The translations under genes were made by a program, and so were the position numbers. This document shows positions 10,283 through 20,332 of a stretch of 64,000 nt of DNA, piece by piece. Positions within the stretch are counted from its first letter, which is position 1. The number at the start of each line of letters is the position of its first letter. Source of the DNA: Muribaculaceae bacterium. GTDB taxonomy: Bacteria; Bacteroidota; Bacteroidia; Bacteroidales; Muribaculaceae. The DNA lies in contig JAIDSL010000101.1 of the NCBI GenBank assembly GCA_029061255.1, positions 1 through 64,000 on the forward strand. The letters run 5' to 3'. The notes beneath the pieces are model-generated. The model made no database searches and was not told the origin of the DNA. It saw only the letters and a list, made by a program, of their open reading frames with translations.

Positions 10283-11959
10283 TTACTTTACGATAACTTT
10301 GGTTGCAGTCTTACCTTGCACTTTGATGTAAGCACCGTTGGAAGGATTGGCAACGCGTACACCCTGCATATTATAATATACCACAGGAGCATTCTCATCA
10401 ACAGCCACTTCTACAGCATCCGGATTAGAGCCAAGATAAGAGAGTGAGAAGCTCTTGAAGGCGAATCTGTTCTGCTCAGCAGGATTGATAGTCTTCTCCA
10501 TCTTTATTGAGAGCTTGCCATCAGCAGCCACTGTGAAATTAGCAGTTTCTGTGTGTTCTGCAAGAGCATCCCATGCACTGTCATACCAAAGGTCGGAGTT
10601 CTCAAATTCATAAGGAGCACCTTCTGCATCGTTGAATTTCACAACGAGAGCAGTGTTGTTCTGGTTGACAACACGATATTCAACCTTATAGTTACCGGCA
10701 GGCATTCCTTCCACATCCTGAGAAACAACATCAACTCCTGCTACAGGCTCCTGATTGTTAGCATTTTCGCCAGCCTCGTTGATACACCAAGCATATGTAG
10801 TCTTGTTGTTCCAGTCGCCATGACCAAACCAACCACCGTCGGGAGTTACAATCTGAGCGGGTTCACCGTTCTTGATGTAAGTCCAAGAAGAAATGTTGTT
10901 GTTGGCGTTCACTTCAATCTGACCTGCATTAAGGAAGAATGAAGCATCCACAGGATTCTCCGGTGTTGCAGCCTTAAGGGCAGCAATCATCTCATCACGA
11001 GAAATAATCTGCCATGCAGAAAGGTTGCCCGAGGGAGCGTCTGCAGCATCAACCACATGAATCTTCACAAAATTGAGATAGTCTACGACCTCAGCATTAG
11101 CAGTAAGATATTTGCCATCTACCTTGATATTGTAAGCTTCGCCAATAGATTCCAGATAAACGGGAACCGGAGCGCCACCGTCCATATAAGGTTCACCCTC
11201 GATCTTTATGTATCCGTAAGCTGACTTTACAGTGTAGTTTTCTGCATTATCTGCATCAGTGGTGCCAAAGACCTCAGGATTTATCAAGAGATGAGAGCCT
11301 TCGCAAGTGAGGAATGTACCCAACACATCGCTTGAGATGCCATCTACTGATACTTTCTGGAAGTATTCAGCTCCTTCTACAGTTTTGATTTTTGCATCAA
11401 CCACGACGTTTGTTCCCTTGCGAGTGATGTCAACAGTCACGAATGCTCCTGCCATATCGGTCTTAAATGTGTCCCAATTGAAGTTATGGTCCATATGGCC
11501 GTTTTCGCTTGCTGCATATTCATCTCCCCAGCCGTAAGCATCAGCACGAAGATACATGTATTCATGATACCCCTCTGCACCTCTGTTCAAACCGTTGGTA
11601 AGCACGATAGCCCAGTTATCCCAGTTATTATTGCCGGCAGTGTAGTTATAGAATTCATAGTGGAGTGATCCATCACCGGTAAGGTTGACATATTCTGACC
11701 AAGTGCTCCAGAAAGGAGTGGTATTGTCTTCAAAACCTAACACTTTCCACTCTCCCTCTTCCTGAGGCTTGTTTGGAGTGATATTGAAAGCACAAGGATA
11801 AGCTTTTGTCACTGCGTGTGTGCCCCAAGAGTAACCTTCGTTAAGGAATTCACCGGTCTCTACATTCTTGATGTAGTACTCTCCGGGAGCGAGCTGAGCC
11901 ATAGCTCCGGCTGCCATGAATGCGGCAGCAGACAGAAGTAAAAATTTTTTCATAAACAA
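10283..11959 (-). CDS. Secreted protein with C-terminal sorting-domain-like sequence (function unknown)
   Basis: Signal peptide (KKFLLLSAAAFMAAGAMA); C-terminus VVYYNMQGVRVANPSNGAYIKVQGKTATKVIVK resembles T9SS type A-like CTDs. Confidence 0.65.
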   Translation of the reverse strand: MFMKKFLLLSAAAFMAAGAMAQLAPGEYYIKNVETGEFLNEGYSWGTHAVTKAYPCAFNITPNKPQEEGEWKVLGFEDNTTPFWSTWSEYVNLTGDGSLHYEFYNYTAGNNNWDNWAIVLTNGLNRGAEGYHEYMYLRADAYGWGDEYAASENGHMDHNFNWDTFKTDMAGAFVTVDITRKGTNVVVDAKIKTVEGAEYFQKVSVDGISSDVLGTFLTCEGSHLLINPEVFGTTDADNAENYTVKSAYGYIKIEGEPYMDGGAPVPVYLESIGEAYNIKVDGKYLTANAEVVDYLNFVKIHVVDAADAPSGNLSAWQIISRDEMIAALKAATPENPVDASFFLNAGQIEVNANNNISSWTYIKNGEPAQIVTPDGGWFGHGDWNNKTTYAWCINEAGENANNQEPVAGVDVVSQDVEGMPAGNYKVEYRVVNQNNTALVVKFNDAEGAPYEFENSDLWYDSAWDALAEHTETANFTVAADGKLSIKMEKTINPAEQNRFAFKSFSLSYLGSNPDAVEVAVDENAPVVYYNMQGVRVANPSNGAYIKVQGKTATKVIVK

Positions 11960-12094
11960 AACTTTAAGGTTAATTTAAGGTATGAGGAATTCAATTCCCT
12001 ATTCGGATGCAAAATTAATCAATTTTTTCAAATTGGCACTCGTTTAAGCAATTTTTTTACAAATTTTTAATATCTATGGTTACCATTGACTGAG

Positions 12095-12204
12095 TAGGGA
12101 CGCACGGCTCGTGCGTCCTCATGCCAAAATCGGTTGGTGGATGCACGAGCCGTGCGTCCGCATGCTAAAATCGGTTGGTGGACGCACGAGCCGTGCGTCC
12201 CTAC
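12095..12204. repeat. Three tandem copies of the GGACGCACG...CGTGCGTCC repeat separated by atgcYaaaatcggttggtgg
   Basis: Direct reading; 20-nt spacer duplicated. Confidence 0.9.
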
Positions 12205-12206
12205 TG

Positions 12207-13406
12207 TTATTCCGGAAGCTTTTTGTTGGTGATGGCGCAGACGCAGGAGTCTGACCAGACGTTTTCGGATGTCTCCACCATATCGATTATAGTATAGATG
12301 GGGAGGATGATACCCATCATGCTGATGTTGGCTCCTATGCCCGACATAAGCGACAAAGTGAGGAAATAGCAACCCATCGGCACTCCGGCATTTCCCACGG
12401 CAGAAATCACAGATATAAAGAGCCACAGGATCATAGTGCCCCAACTGAGTTCCATACCATTATTTTGCATCACAAAGAGAGAAGTGCAGAGGATGAAGGC
12501 TGCGCAACCGTTCATATTGATAGTGGTGCAAAGAGGGAGCACAAAGCGGGAGATTTTCTTTCTCACACCGAGGCGTTGCTCGGCATTCTCCATAGTGACC
12601 GGAAGCGTGGCGGCACTGCTCTTGGTGAAAAAAGCCATCAATACAGCCGGCATCATGCCACTGAAGGTCTTTATCGGATTAATACCGGAAAGAAGCAAGA
12701 AAATCGGAAGCACCACAAACATCTGCAGAAGATTGCCTGAAATGATCACAGCCACATATTTTCCCAGCGAATCAGCCATCACCCCGGCTCCTGCCTCCGC
12801 TATCAACTGAGCGGCAAAGGCAACAATGCCAATCGGAAGAATCGCGATAAGCCAGCGGATAAGGGTGAAAAGGATTTCCTGGATTCCGGCAAGGCCGTTT
12901 ACAATTATCTCCTTCGGCCTTGACTCCGGCATACGGGATATAGCAATTCCGACTGCAAAACATATTATAAGCAATGCAAGCACATTTCCTTCAAGAAGCG
13001 GACGGACGATGTTGTCGGGCACCACCGACATCACATGGTCGGAATAAGAGGCCTCAGCCATAGGCACATCGGCAGCCTGCTCAGCAGAAACCGCACCGGC
13101 AGGAATATTACCGGGGCGGATAAGAAGATAGAGCCCGAGGCCTAATGCAGCTGCCGAGAAGGTTGTGAGCAGTGTATAGGTGATCGACGTGCGAAAAATC
13201 TTTCCAAGTTCCTTGCCCCCTCCTAACGAAGCAAGAGTTGTAATCACTGCAAGAACTATCGTAGGCACAGCGAGCAGCCTGAAAAGACGGGTATAGATAG
13301 TGGCTATATAATTCATCACTGTGTCAATGGCATGGATATGGAGCAGCCCTAATACTACACCGACCACCAAGGCTCCAAGCCAAATGAAAATCTGCTTCTT
13401 GTTCAT
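12207..13406 (-). CDS. Dicarboxylate/amino acid:cation symporter (DAACS family)
   Basis: TM protein; FTKSSAATLPVTMENAEQRLGV, TINMNGCAAF motifs of the glutamate/serine-Na+ symporter family. Confidence 0.88.
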   Translation of the reverse strand: MNKKQIFIWLGALVVGVVLGLLHIHAIDTVMNYIATIYTRLFRLLAVPTIVLAVITTLASLGGGKELGKIFRTSITYTLLTTFSAAALGLGLYLLIRPGNIPAGAVSAEQAADVPMAEASYSDHVMSVVPDNIVRPLLEGNVLALLIICFAVGIAISRMPESRPKEIIVNGLAGIQEILFTLIRWLIAILPIGIVAFAAQLIAEAGAGVMADSLGKYVAVIISGNLLQMFVVLPIFLLLSGINPIKTFSGMMPAVLMAFFTKSSAATLPVTMENAEQRLGVRKKISRFVLPLCTTINMNGCAAFILCTSLFVMQNNGMELSWGTMILWLFISVISAVGNAGVPMGCYFLTLSLMSGIGANISMMGIILPIYTIIDMVETSENVWSDSCVCAITNKKLPE

Positions 13407-13426
13407 ATTTTATTATTTAAGTGAGA

Positions 13427-13476
13427 ATGCATAATTCATAATGCATAATGCATAATTGTTAGTCTCTGAAATTCAG
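13427..13476. repeat. TGCATAAT repeat array with 'attgttagtctctgaaattcag' tail
   Basis: Direct reading. Confidence 0.85.
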
Positions 13477-13704
13477 AAGATATAAACATTTATGCAAATA
13501 TATATTTGATTTGATTAGTTACTTACTTTTTTATATTAACAAAGTTTAAGATGTTTGTTTTGTGGCCTTGTAATGTTTTTTTAATCGAATGTAGCGGAAT
13601 TGTATTGATTTTGCAGTGAGAAGGTAACAAATAAGCCTTAAATTTGCACATCGAAAGATAATTAGTGAAAGATTTCAGGTTGCGATTTTTTAATACCTCT
13701 TACC

Positions 13705-15648
13705 ATGTACAACACTTCCACAAAGACCCTGACAACATGGGTCGCCATATTTGCTTTCTTTTCTATCTGCACGTGTTCATGCGTCGAAGAGGTAGAAATC
13801 GCATCGCAAAAGCCGACGGCAGAACAACAGCTTTCAGCCGAAGAAGGGATTCTCCACCTCAGGATTCCCTCGCTGAGCGCCAGGACCTCAGCGACCTTAA
13901 CATCCATCGACCTTTTTCAGTTTTCAGATGGAGTATTCGTGAAGAAAATGACAGTAGACCCTTCAAAAGACAACGTTGTAGAATTCCCAAGAAAGCCCCT
14001 GACGAGAATCTACGCCTTGGCAGGATATAAAGTGGAAGACACTCAGAAAATCTCTGAAAGTCTCTTATCAGCGATGACGATACCTGTTCCGAAGGATTCC
14101 TACTCAGCTCCTGTCTTCTTTTCTTCCGTCACCGACATACAGAATGGAGCCGACAACTTGGACATAGAACTGCATCGGGGAGTTGCGAGGCTTGACATAG
14201 ACAACGAGGATTCCGAACTGAAGATAGAAAGGGTCAACATATCGGGCGCGGCCTCCATCTCGCAGATCTTCACAACAGACGGATGCACAAGCGGCACAGC
14301 ATCGGCCAACTATTCCAGAACATATGAATCCGGGATCAATGGAATGGAGGAAAACGCTTTCGTCCTTTTTGAGACCCAGTCTCCGATCACAGTGACAATC
14401 AGTGGCAGGCGCAACGGAGAGGCAGTGGAAATTATCTCAGAGACTCCCGCCATCACCCGCAATTCAATCTATACAGTCTTGATCGACAAGGAGACAACGT
14501 CCAATGCCATGGGGCGCACATTATCTCACGACAGCGACGAAGGACTCCCCACGGCAAGCATAAAGGTGAGAGCCTGGGTGGAAGGAGACAAGGAAAAGGG
14601 ATCGCTTGATCTTGAGGAGTGTGCAATAGATATCCAAAGATCATCCATTCCTTCGGAAGTGAGGGTCAACACCGAAGACAATACGATCACCGTGCCGGCT
14701 TGCGGAGTGATCGGAATGAAGATTGCCTTCACTACCGCTACCCCACTCAAATTAGGTTCCGTAGTCTCCAATACGAATGGAGTAAGCATCACTCCGGCAG
14801 CTCCCATAGCCACCGACGGGGGATACATTTCAGAATTCATCATTGACGTTGAGAAGCAGCCCAAGGGCGCGAAACAGTATCAGACTACGGTTTTTTTCAA
14901 TGGCTCATCAAGTTTCTTCATCAATATCGAGGTGGAACCCTCCCCATTTCAGATTCCTACAGTGCATATCGGAGGCCACGACTGGATGTGCTTCAACGCT
15001 GTCTCCCGGGATACGGAAGAGCAAATCTATCTTCCCAAAGGAATGACCGCCAAGGAAATGTATCGTGATTGCTTCGAAGATTGCATAGGGAACCTGTTTC
15101 AATACGGCAGACCTAATCCTTTCTCCCACTGGAAAGCCTACGATCCAAACATGCTTGCCGACCAAAAAAGAGACACGCCATGGCAGACAAAGTCGATGAT
15201 GCCTCTTCCGAAGGGCTATCACGTTGCATCGGCAGAAGAATGGGAAGACCTGATACCAGCAGGCACAGTGATCCCGGCATCTTACAGGACCCGCACAGGC
15301 GACTCGATACGTGCTTCAATCGTAACCGCTCCGGATATACTCGACAATACTCCTTCGGCAGCCACAAACGGTCAGAAATATCTAAAACGTGGGGTGCTTT
15401 TCGAATCCATCACCACTGGCGCCAGACTCTTTCTTCCGATGGCGGGCATCAAGACCAATACAAGCAGCGAGATCCCGACTGACCCGAAATTCAGATTCGA
15501 CACGAGAAGCGGATACTGGATGAAGGAGAAGAACCAAGTGATGATCCTTCAATATGAAAAGACAGGAGAAGACACATACGGAATCAAGTTCGAGCGTAAA
15601 AGCTGGAATGAAGACGGATTCGTGATGGTGAGAGGGATTAGGGATTAA
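13705..15648 (+). CDS. FimB/Mfa2-like fimbrial anchor lipoprotein with FISUMP-like C-terminal domain
   Basis: Lipobox CTCSC; Mfa2-like N-terminal half; C-terminal HDWMCFNAVSRDTEEQIYLPKG...NLFQYGR...LPKGYHVASAEEWEDLIP resembles FISUMP-type domains. Confidence 0.65.
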   Translation: MYNTSTKTLTTWVAIFAFFSICTCSCVEEVEIASQKPTAEQQLSAEEGILHLRIPSLSARTSATLTSIDLFQFSDGVFVKKMTVDPSKDNVVEFPRKPLTRIYALAGYKVEDTQKISESLLSAMTIPVPKDSYSAPVFFSSVTDIQNGADNLDIELHRGVARLDIDNEDSELKIERVNISGAASISQIFTTDGCTSGTASANYSRTYESGINGMEENAFVLFETQSPITVTISGRRNGEAVEIISETPAITRNSIYTVLIDKETTSNAMGRTLSHDSDEGLPTASIKVRAWVEGDKEKGSLDLEECAIDIQRSSIPSEVRVNTEDNTITVPACGVIGMKIAFTTATPLKLGSVVSNTNGVSITPAAPIATDGGYISEFIIDVEKQPKGAKQYQTTVFFNGSSSFFINIEVEPSPFQIPTVHIGGHDWMCFNAVSRDTEEQIYLPKGMTAKEMYRDCFEDCIGNLFQYGRPNPFSHWKAYDPNMLADQKRDTPWQTKSMMPLPKGYHVASAEEWEDLIPAGTVIPASYRTRTGDSIRASIVTAPDILDNTPSAATNGQKYLKRGVLFESITTGARLFLPMAGIKTNTSSEIPTDPKFRFDTRSGYWMKEKNQVMILQYEKTGEDTYGIKFERKSWNEDGFVMVRGIRD

Positions 15649-15697
15649 TTCATAATGCATAATTCATAATGCATAATTGTTTGTCGCTGAATATCAG
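15646..15697. repeat. TGCATAAT repeat array with 'attgtttgtcgctgaatatcag' tail; starts at a stop codon
   Basis: Direct reading. Confidence 0.85.
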
Positions 15698-15738
15698 TGG
15701 AAACCATTTTTAGGATATTATATTAATGATATTATAGA

Positions 15739-17613
15739 ATGAAGGTCATGAAAAAAAATATATACACGATATTGTCTGCTATAGCTCTGGTTACGGCATC
15801 TTGTCAGGATGAATTTTTGACTGACGACTTTGCCCCATCAAAAGGGATGGGAATTACTTTCCATATCTCAGTTCCGGCGAATGAGCCGGATGGCACTACA
15901 CGCGGCGAGGCTGCGGATGAGCAAGCCATAAGCCTCCGCTATCTTATTGCCGATGCAACAGGCAAGGTGTTGGATCATTGCCATGGTCAACTCTCAGAGA
16001 GCCTCGATCGTCTGAACATCAGCGGCCTTGAAGCCGGCAACTATTCTTTGGTCTTCTTAGGCAGCTCCTGCGAATCGGAACTCGCTCATATAGAAGAACC
16101 CGCGACTCTTGACGAAACATGGCTTCAAAACACTGTTCTGTCTCTCCCCATAGAAGGATCATATTTCTTCAAGAAGATAGATTTCACGTTGCGAGAAATG
16201 ATTGAGCCGAAAGAGTATGAGGTGATCCTCGAGAGAGCGCTTTCGAGAATAAAGATAGAGTTCCCGGGGCTTCCCTCCGCTGTGGAAACCATGATATCAA
16301 GCGTGACGGTAACGCTCGACGAGGGCTGCCATGTGTATTCCTCCGTCAACGCAGACTGCAGATACACAGGCGAAGCCACGATCAGCAATTGCGAGGTGTG
16401 CGACTCAAGCTTCAACCTTATGCTCAATACCCTACCTTCAGCCACTCCCCTATCGGGGACCGTAAAGGTCAAGAGCGGCTCTCTTTCAGGCGACTCAATC
16501 TGCACATCCTATCGCTTCTCCGACCTCACTGCGGAAGCAGGGAAGGTCAACAGGATCTCGATAGCCCTGCGTCATCCGGATTTCAAGACAGGCTTCATCC
16601 ACATCCGCCCACAAGACTATATCCACTTCGATGCCGACCTTATGCTCATGGAAGACGAGCCACTCGACATACTTCACGATATCGACCTTCGACACTTCAA
16701 TATCACTGAGCCTCTCGCATTGAAGACCTACAAGAATCAGCTCCGTCTTCAACTCTACTCCGCCGCCCCGGCAGCCAACGTGGATATCTACGCCAATTTT
16801 CCCTCTTTAGGAGTCGACAGCGTATGCCTGGCACACCTCGACAAGGTAGAGGCACTCCTTGACATGGCAGTACCTATGACCTTCACAAAAAGGGAGGCAC
16901 AGTATCTCGACATCCACGGAAAGCGCGTCACCCTTCCCAAGATGGACATTCCCTCCGACATCGAGTGGTTTGTAAGGACAGACGACCCTTTTCTGACCAG
17001 AATGTCAGGGCTTAGCCTGAAGAAATGGAATGTAAGCTTCTACGACTGGGAATCATTATGGCCATCAAAGGCTATCGCACCCGACCCCAAATGCATGAGG
17101 CACGCTATGATACAGATGATAAACCTGGCCATTACTCTCGATTCAGACGAGTTTGCACAGGAGCTCGCCGCCCACAATGGACAGTATATCGATTCAGACA
17201 CATACCTTTCAAATGAAGAGATCGTCGATAGAATCCACAACTGCTACGACTGCTGCTACGGCATTGGAGCCACCAATCCATCATGCCACAACAACGGCTG
17301 GGGTGGAGGATGCCATTCCGGCATAGTCTCAATGATCGTCAATCAGGAATATTACGCTGCGATGTATCCTACAGAAGACCCTGACATCGCCTGCAACAGG
17401 GAGCGCGAGTGTTTCTATCACGAATATTCACACTGCCTCGGCTTTTCCCACGACGGCAACATGACTTATGGCGGAGTCTGGACCAACACTGTCGGTGCGG
17501 CCTACCTCAAAGCCCATAAGGCAGGAAAGATCTTCTTCTATTCTCCAGCCTTCATTGACAATCTTCCTTACAGGCGTGCTGAAGCTCCGAAATGGGCGGC
17601 ACAGAAAAGATGA
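15739..17613 (+). CDS. FimB/Mfa2-like lipoprotein with C-terminal metzincin-type zinc metalloprotease motif
   Basis: Lipobox ASCQDE; Mfa2-like N-terminal region; C-terminal HEYSHCLGFSH matches HEXXHXXGXXH. Confidence 0.7.
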   Translation: MKVMKKNIYTILSAIALVTASCQDEFLTDDFAPSKGMGITFHISVPANEPDGTTRGEAADEQAISLRYLIADATGKVLDHCHGQLSESLDRLNISGLEAGNYSLVFLGSSCESELAHIEEPATLDETWLQNTVLSLPIEGSYFFKKIDFTLREMIEPKEYEVILERALSRIKIEFPGLPSAVETMISSVTVTLDEGCHVYSSVNADCRYTGEATISNCEVCDSSFNLMLNTLPSATPLSGTVKVKSGSLSGDSICTSYRFSDLTAEAGKVNRISIALRHPDFKTGFIHIRPQDYIHFDADLMLMEDEPLDILHDIDLRHFNITEPLALKTYKNQLRLQLYSAAPAANVDIYANFPSLGVDSVCLAHLDKVEALLDMAVPMTFTKREAQYLDIHGKRVTLPKMDIPSDIEWFVRTDDPFLTRMSGLSLKKWNVSFYDWESLWPSKAIAPDPKCMRHAMIQMINLAITLDSDEFAQELAAHNGQYIDSDTYLSNEEIVDRIHNCYDCCYGIGATNPSCHNNGWGGGCHSGIVSMIVNQEYYAAMYPTEDPDIACNRERECFYHEYSHCLGFSHDGNMTYGGVWTNTVGAAYLKAHKAGKIFFYSPAFIDNLPYRRAEAPKWAAQKR

Positions 17614-17771
17614 CGAGACATAAGAAAAAAAATGTAAAAATGCATATTTTTAGCATACTGTTGTAAGTTATTGAAATTTAAATTATTCCAAATGTTATAA
17701 GTTTTGTGTATCTACAATTTGACAATCTTAAATGTTAAAAATACATATAATAACATCAAAAAAGATAGATG

Positions 17772-17807
17772 TTTATTGCAAAATCTAACAAAAAATTAGT
17801 ATCTTTG
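17772..17807 (+). promoter_or_regulatory. Putative promoter for the DUF3575/fimbrial operon
   Basis: TTTATTG then TATCTTTG (17800-17807) in an AT-rich 280-nt gap. Confidence 0.5.
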
Positions 17808-17892
17808 CACCCAATTTACTTAGAACCTTTTTTAGAGAGACACCTATTTAATAATTTATAGCCTTGTCCTGATTCAAGGGACATCATGAATT

Positions 17893-19236
17893 TTGAAGAT
17901 ATTACTTACATCCATATTAACGGTAATTATAGCCATTTCAGCCTTCGGGGAGATGCCTGCCGATTCGGTAAAGGTGTATTTCCTTGCGGGTCGTCGGCTT
18001 TTTGACCCTTCCCTCGGCAACAACGGGGAAGTTATGGATCGTTTTATCGAAAAAGTAAAGAAGGCAAAAGCTCAGGACAACATCAACTTCCTCACAGTCC
18101 GTGGCTATGCTTCTCCTGAGGGTGCCAGCGACGCCAATCAAAGGCTCTCCGGCCTTCGCTGCGATGAGATAGCGAAATACATCAGGCTCAACGCAGGCAT
18201 CGACAGCAAGCAGATCGAGACATTTGCCAATGGTGTGGCTTGGGAGGAACTACGCAATCTTGTGGCGAAGCATCCAGAGATGCCATCGCAAGAGAGAGTG
18301 CTCTATATTCTCGACCACACTCCCCTTTGGGTATATAACCGAGAGAAAACAAAAATCATCGACGGCAAGAAAAAGCAACTCATGGAGCTGTCAGGTGGAC
18401 GCGTCTGGAACTGGATGATGGAAAACCTCTTCCCGGAGCTTCGCAATGCAGTGGCAGTGGTGCTCTATCTTAAGCACAATGAATATATCCCTATAGCTTC
18501 TGAGAAAACCACTTCTCCCACCGATAGCTCTTCTGATATAGTTGAAAATACGACTGACATAATAGAAGATGCAGCCATACCGGAGCATCCAGACTCTGTC
18601 GTTTTAAATGTCACAGATGTCATGTCAGCTCTTGAAGGCAAAATCATATGTGTCACGGCAATGCCGAAGCCATTCTACATGGCAGTCAAGACCAATATGC
18701 TTTATGATGCAGCATTAGTGCCAAATATCGGAGCAGAATTCTATCTTGGCAAGAACATCTCGCTCTATGGGGAATGGATGTATGCATGGTGGGACAACAA
18801 CAACCGTCACCGCTACTGGCGCGTCTACGGAGGCGACCTCGGATTGCGCTGGTGGTTTGGGAAAAAGGCACAAGCCAAACCCCTTACAGGTCATCATCTC
18901 GGCATCTACGGAGGGATCCTGACATTTGACTTCGAGACGGGAGATACCGGCTATCTCGGAGGAAAGCCCGGCGGCACGCTATGGGACCGATGGCTCGTCA
19001 ATTCAGGCATTGAATATGGCTACTCGCTTCCCATAGGGAAACACCTTAACATAGATTTTTCCATAGGATTAGGATATATGGGAGGAAACTACATAAAATA
19101 TTATCCATTTGACAACGACTACTATCTCGACAAAGAATATAAAATGCATTACTTCGGCCCTACAAAGGCCGAGATATCTCTCGTATGGCTCATAGGGCGC
19201 GGCAACACCAACAGCAGGAAAGGAGGTGACAAATGA
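17893..19236 (+). CDS. OmpA-like / DUF3575 outer-membrane protein of fimbrial loci
   Basis: N-terminal OmpA-like NFLTVRGYASPEGASDANQRLSGLRCDEIAKYI; C-terminal DUF3575 pattern FYMAVKTNMLYDAALVPNIGAEFYLGKNISLYGEWMYAWW. TTG start. Confidence 0.85.
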   Translation: MKILLTSILTVIIAISAFGEMPADSVKVYFLAGRRLFDPSLGNNGEVMDRFIEKVKKAKAQDNINFLTVRGYASPEGASDANQRLSGLRCDEIAKYIRLNAGIDSKQIETFANGVAWEELRNLVAKHPEMPSQERVLYILDHTPLWVYNREKTKIIDGKKKQLMELSGGRVWNWMMENLFPELRNAVAVVLYLKHNEYIPIASEKTTSPTDSSSDIVENTTDIIEDAAIPEHPDSVVLNVTDVMSALEGKIICVTAMPKPFYMAVKTNMLYDAALVPNIGAEFYLGKNISLYGEWMYAWWDNNNRHRYWRVYGGDLGLRWWFGKKAQAKPLTGHHLGIYGGILTFDFETGDTGYLGGKPGGTLWDRWLVNSGIEYGYSLPIGKHLNIDFSIGLGYMGGNYIKYYPFDNDYYLDKEYKMHYFGPTKAEISLVWLIGRGNTNSRKGGDK

Positions 19237-20216
19237 AGACTCTTTTCCATAAATCATCTTCAATAGCACTTGGGATGCTGTTTCTTATTGCGGAGGGTTG
19301 CACCCACAAGGATCTTAACGAAGATGCCCATACTACCCTTGCCGACAATGTCGAGGTGATATTCGACTGGAGCAAGACTCCTGCTAAAGAGGCAAAGACC
19401 ATGGTGCTCTACCTCTATTCTGATGAGCATGAAATGATGGACTACCGCTTCAACAATCCTGACGGGGGCACGATCCGAACATACGCCGGGCCGCATACTG
19501 CAGTCTGCCACAGCAACGACGACCCCTACGGGCATCACCTGCGTGCCCAGGACTCACACGACGATATCGAGATATATACCGACGAAACGGGCATACTCGT
19601 AGGGCAAGGTATTTCCACGAGAGGAATTCCGAGAGCGAAAGGCACGGAAGACGAGCCACTGAGGGAAACACCTTCGATGATCTACGGCGCTCAGAACAGA
19701 GAAGTGAATCTAAAGGTGTCTGCCCTCCCCCAGAAACTCGCACTCTTCCCGGAAGAACTTATATGCCGCTATTCGGTAGAATTCGTGGATGTCGAAAACC
19801 TCAAGAGTGCCGATCTACGCATAGACGCCACAATCTCCTCGCTTGCCGGAGGATATTATCCCGGAAGGATGAAGCCTAACTCTGAGGCTGTCTCGCACAC
19901 CTTTACACTGACTGCCAACCTTGACAATAATTCACTGAATACGGTGTTCTATACATTCGGGCTTCCTGAAGGCGAAGAGAAGGACCACAAGATATGCCTA
20001 TACATAGCCTTGAAGGACAGAACTGGAGCCTTCTACACATTTGATGTCACTGACCAGGTGAACAAGGCTCCCGATCCGCGCAACGTCAGCATAAAGATCT
20101 ACGGACTCAAGCTACCCGAGATACCTGACGACCCCCCAAAACTCCCGGATGGAGAAAGTGGCTTCAGCATTGAAGTCGACACCTGGGACACTTATCATTA
20201 CGACCTGAAGGTGTGA
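19233..20216 (+). CDS. DUF5119 / FimB-Mfa2 superfamily lipoprotein
   Basis: Lipobox EGCTHKD; position after the DUF3575 gene with 4-nt overlap; overall DUF5119-like pattern. Confidence 0.75.
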   Translation: MKTLFHKSSSIALGMLFLIAEGCTHKDLNEDAHTTLADNVEVIFDWSKTPAKEAKTMVLYLYSDEHEMMDYRFNNPDGGTIRTYAGPHTAVCHSNDDPYGHHLRAQDSHDDIEIYTDETGILVGQGISTRGIPRAKGTEDEPLRETPSMIYGAQNREVNLKVSALPQKLALFPEELICRYSVEFVDVENLKSADLRIDATISSLAGGYYPGRMKPNSEAVSHTFTLTANLDNNSLNTVFYTFGLPEGEEKDHKICLYIALKDRTGAFYTFDVTDQVNKAPDPRNVSIKIYGLKLPEIPDDPPKLPDGESGFSIEVDTWDTYHYDLKV

Positions 20217-20221
20217 CTACT

Positions 20222-20278
20222 TAATTCATAATTCATAATGCATAATGCATAATTTCAGTCAATAGGCTGAAATTCAGA
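20222..20278. repeat. TGCATAAT repeat array (first 33 nt identical to 23401-23433)
   Basis: taattcataattcataatgcataatgcataatt. Confidence 0.9.
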
Positions 20279-20332
20279 ATAATAAAAGAATAAGAAACAA
20301 ATAACAATAATAAATCTTCAAATCTTTCATTT

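Noticed and set aside
12067-12444. 125-aa minus-strand ORF
   Set aside because: Built from the hairpin repeat array and an alternate frame of the symporter 3' end.
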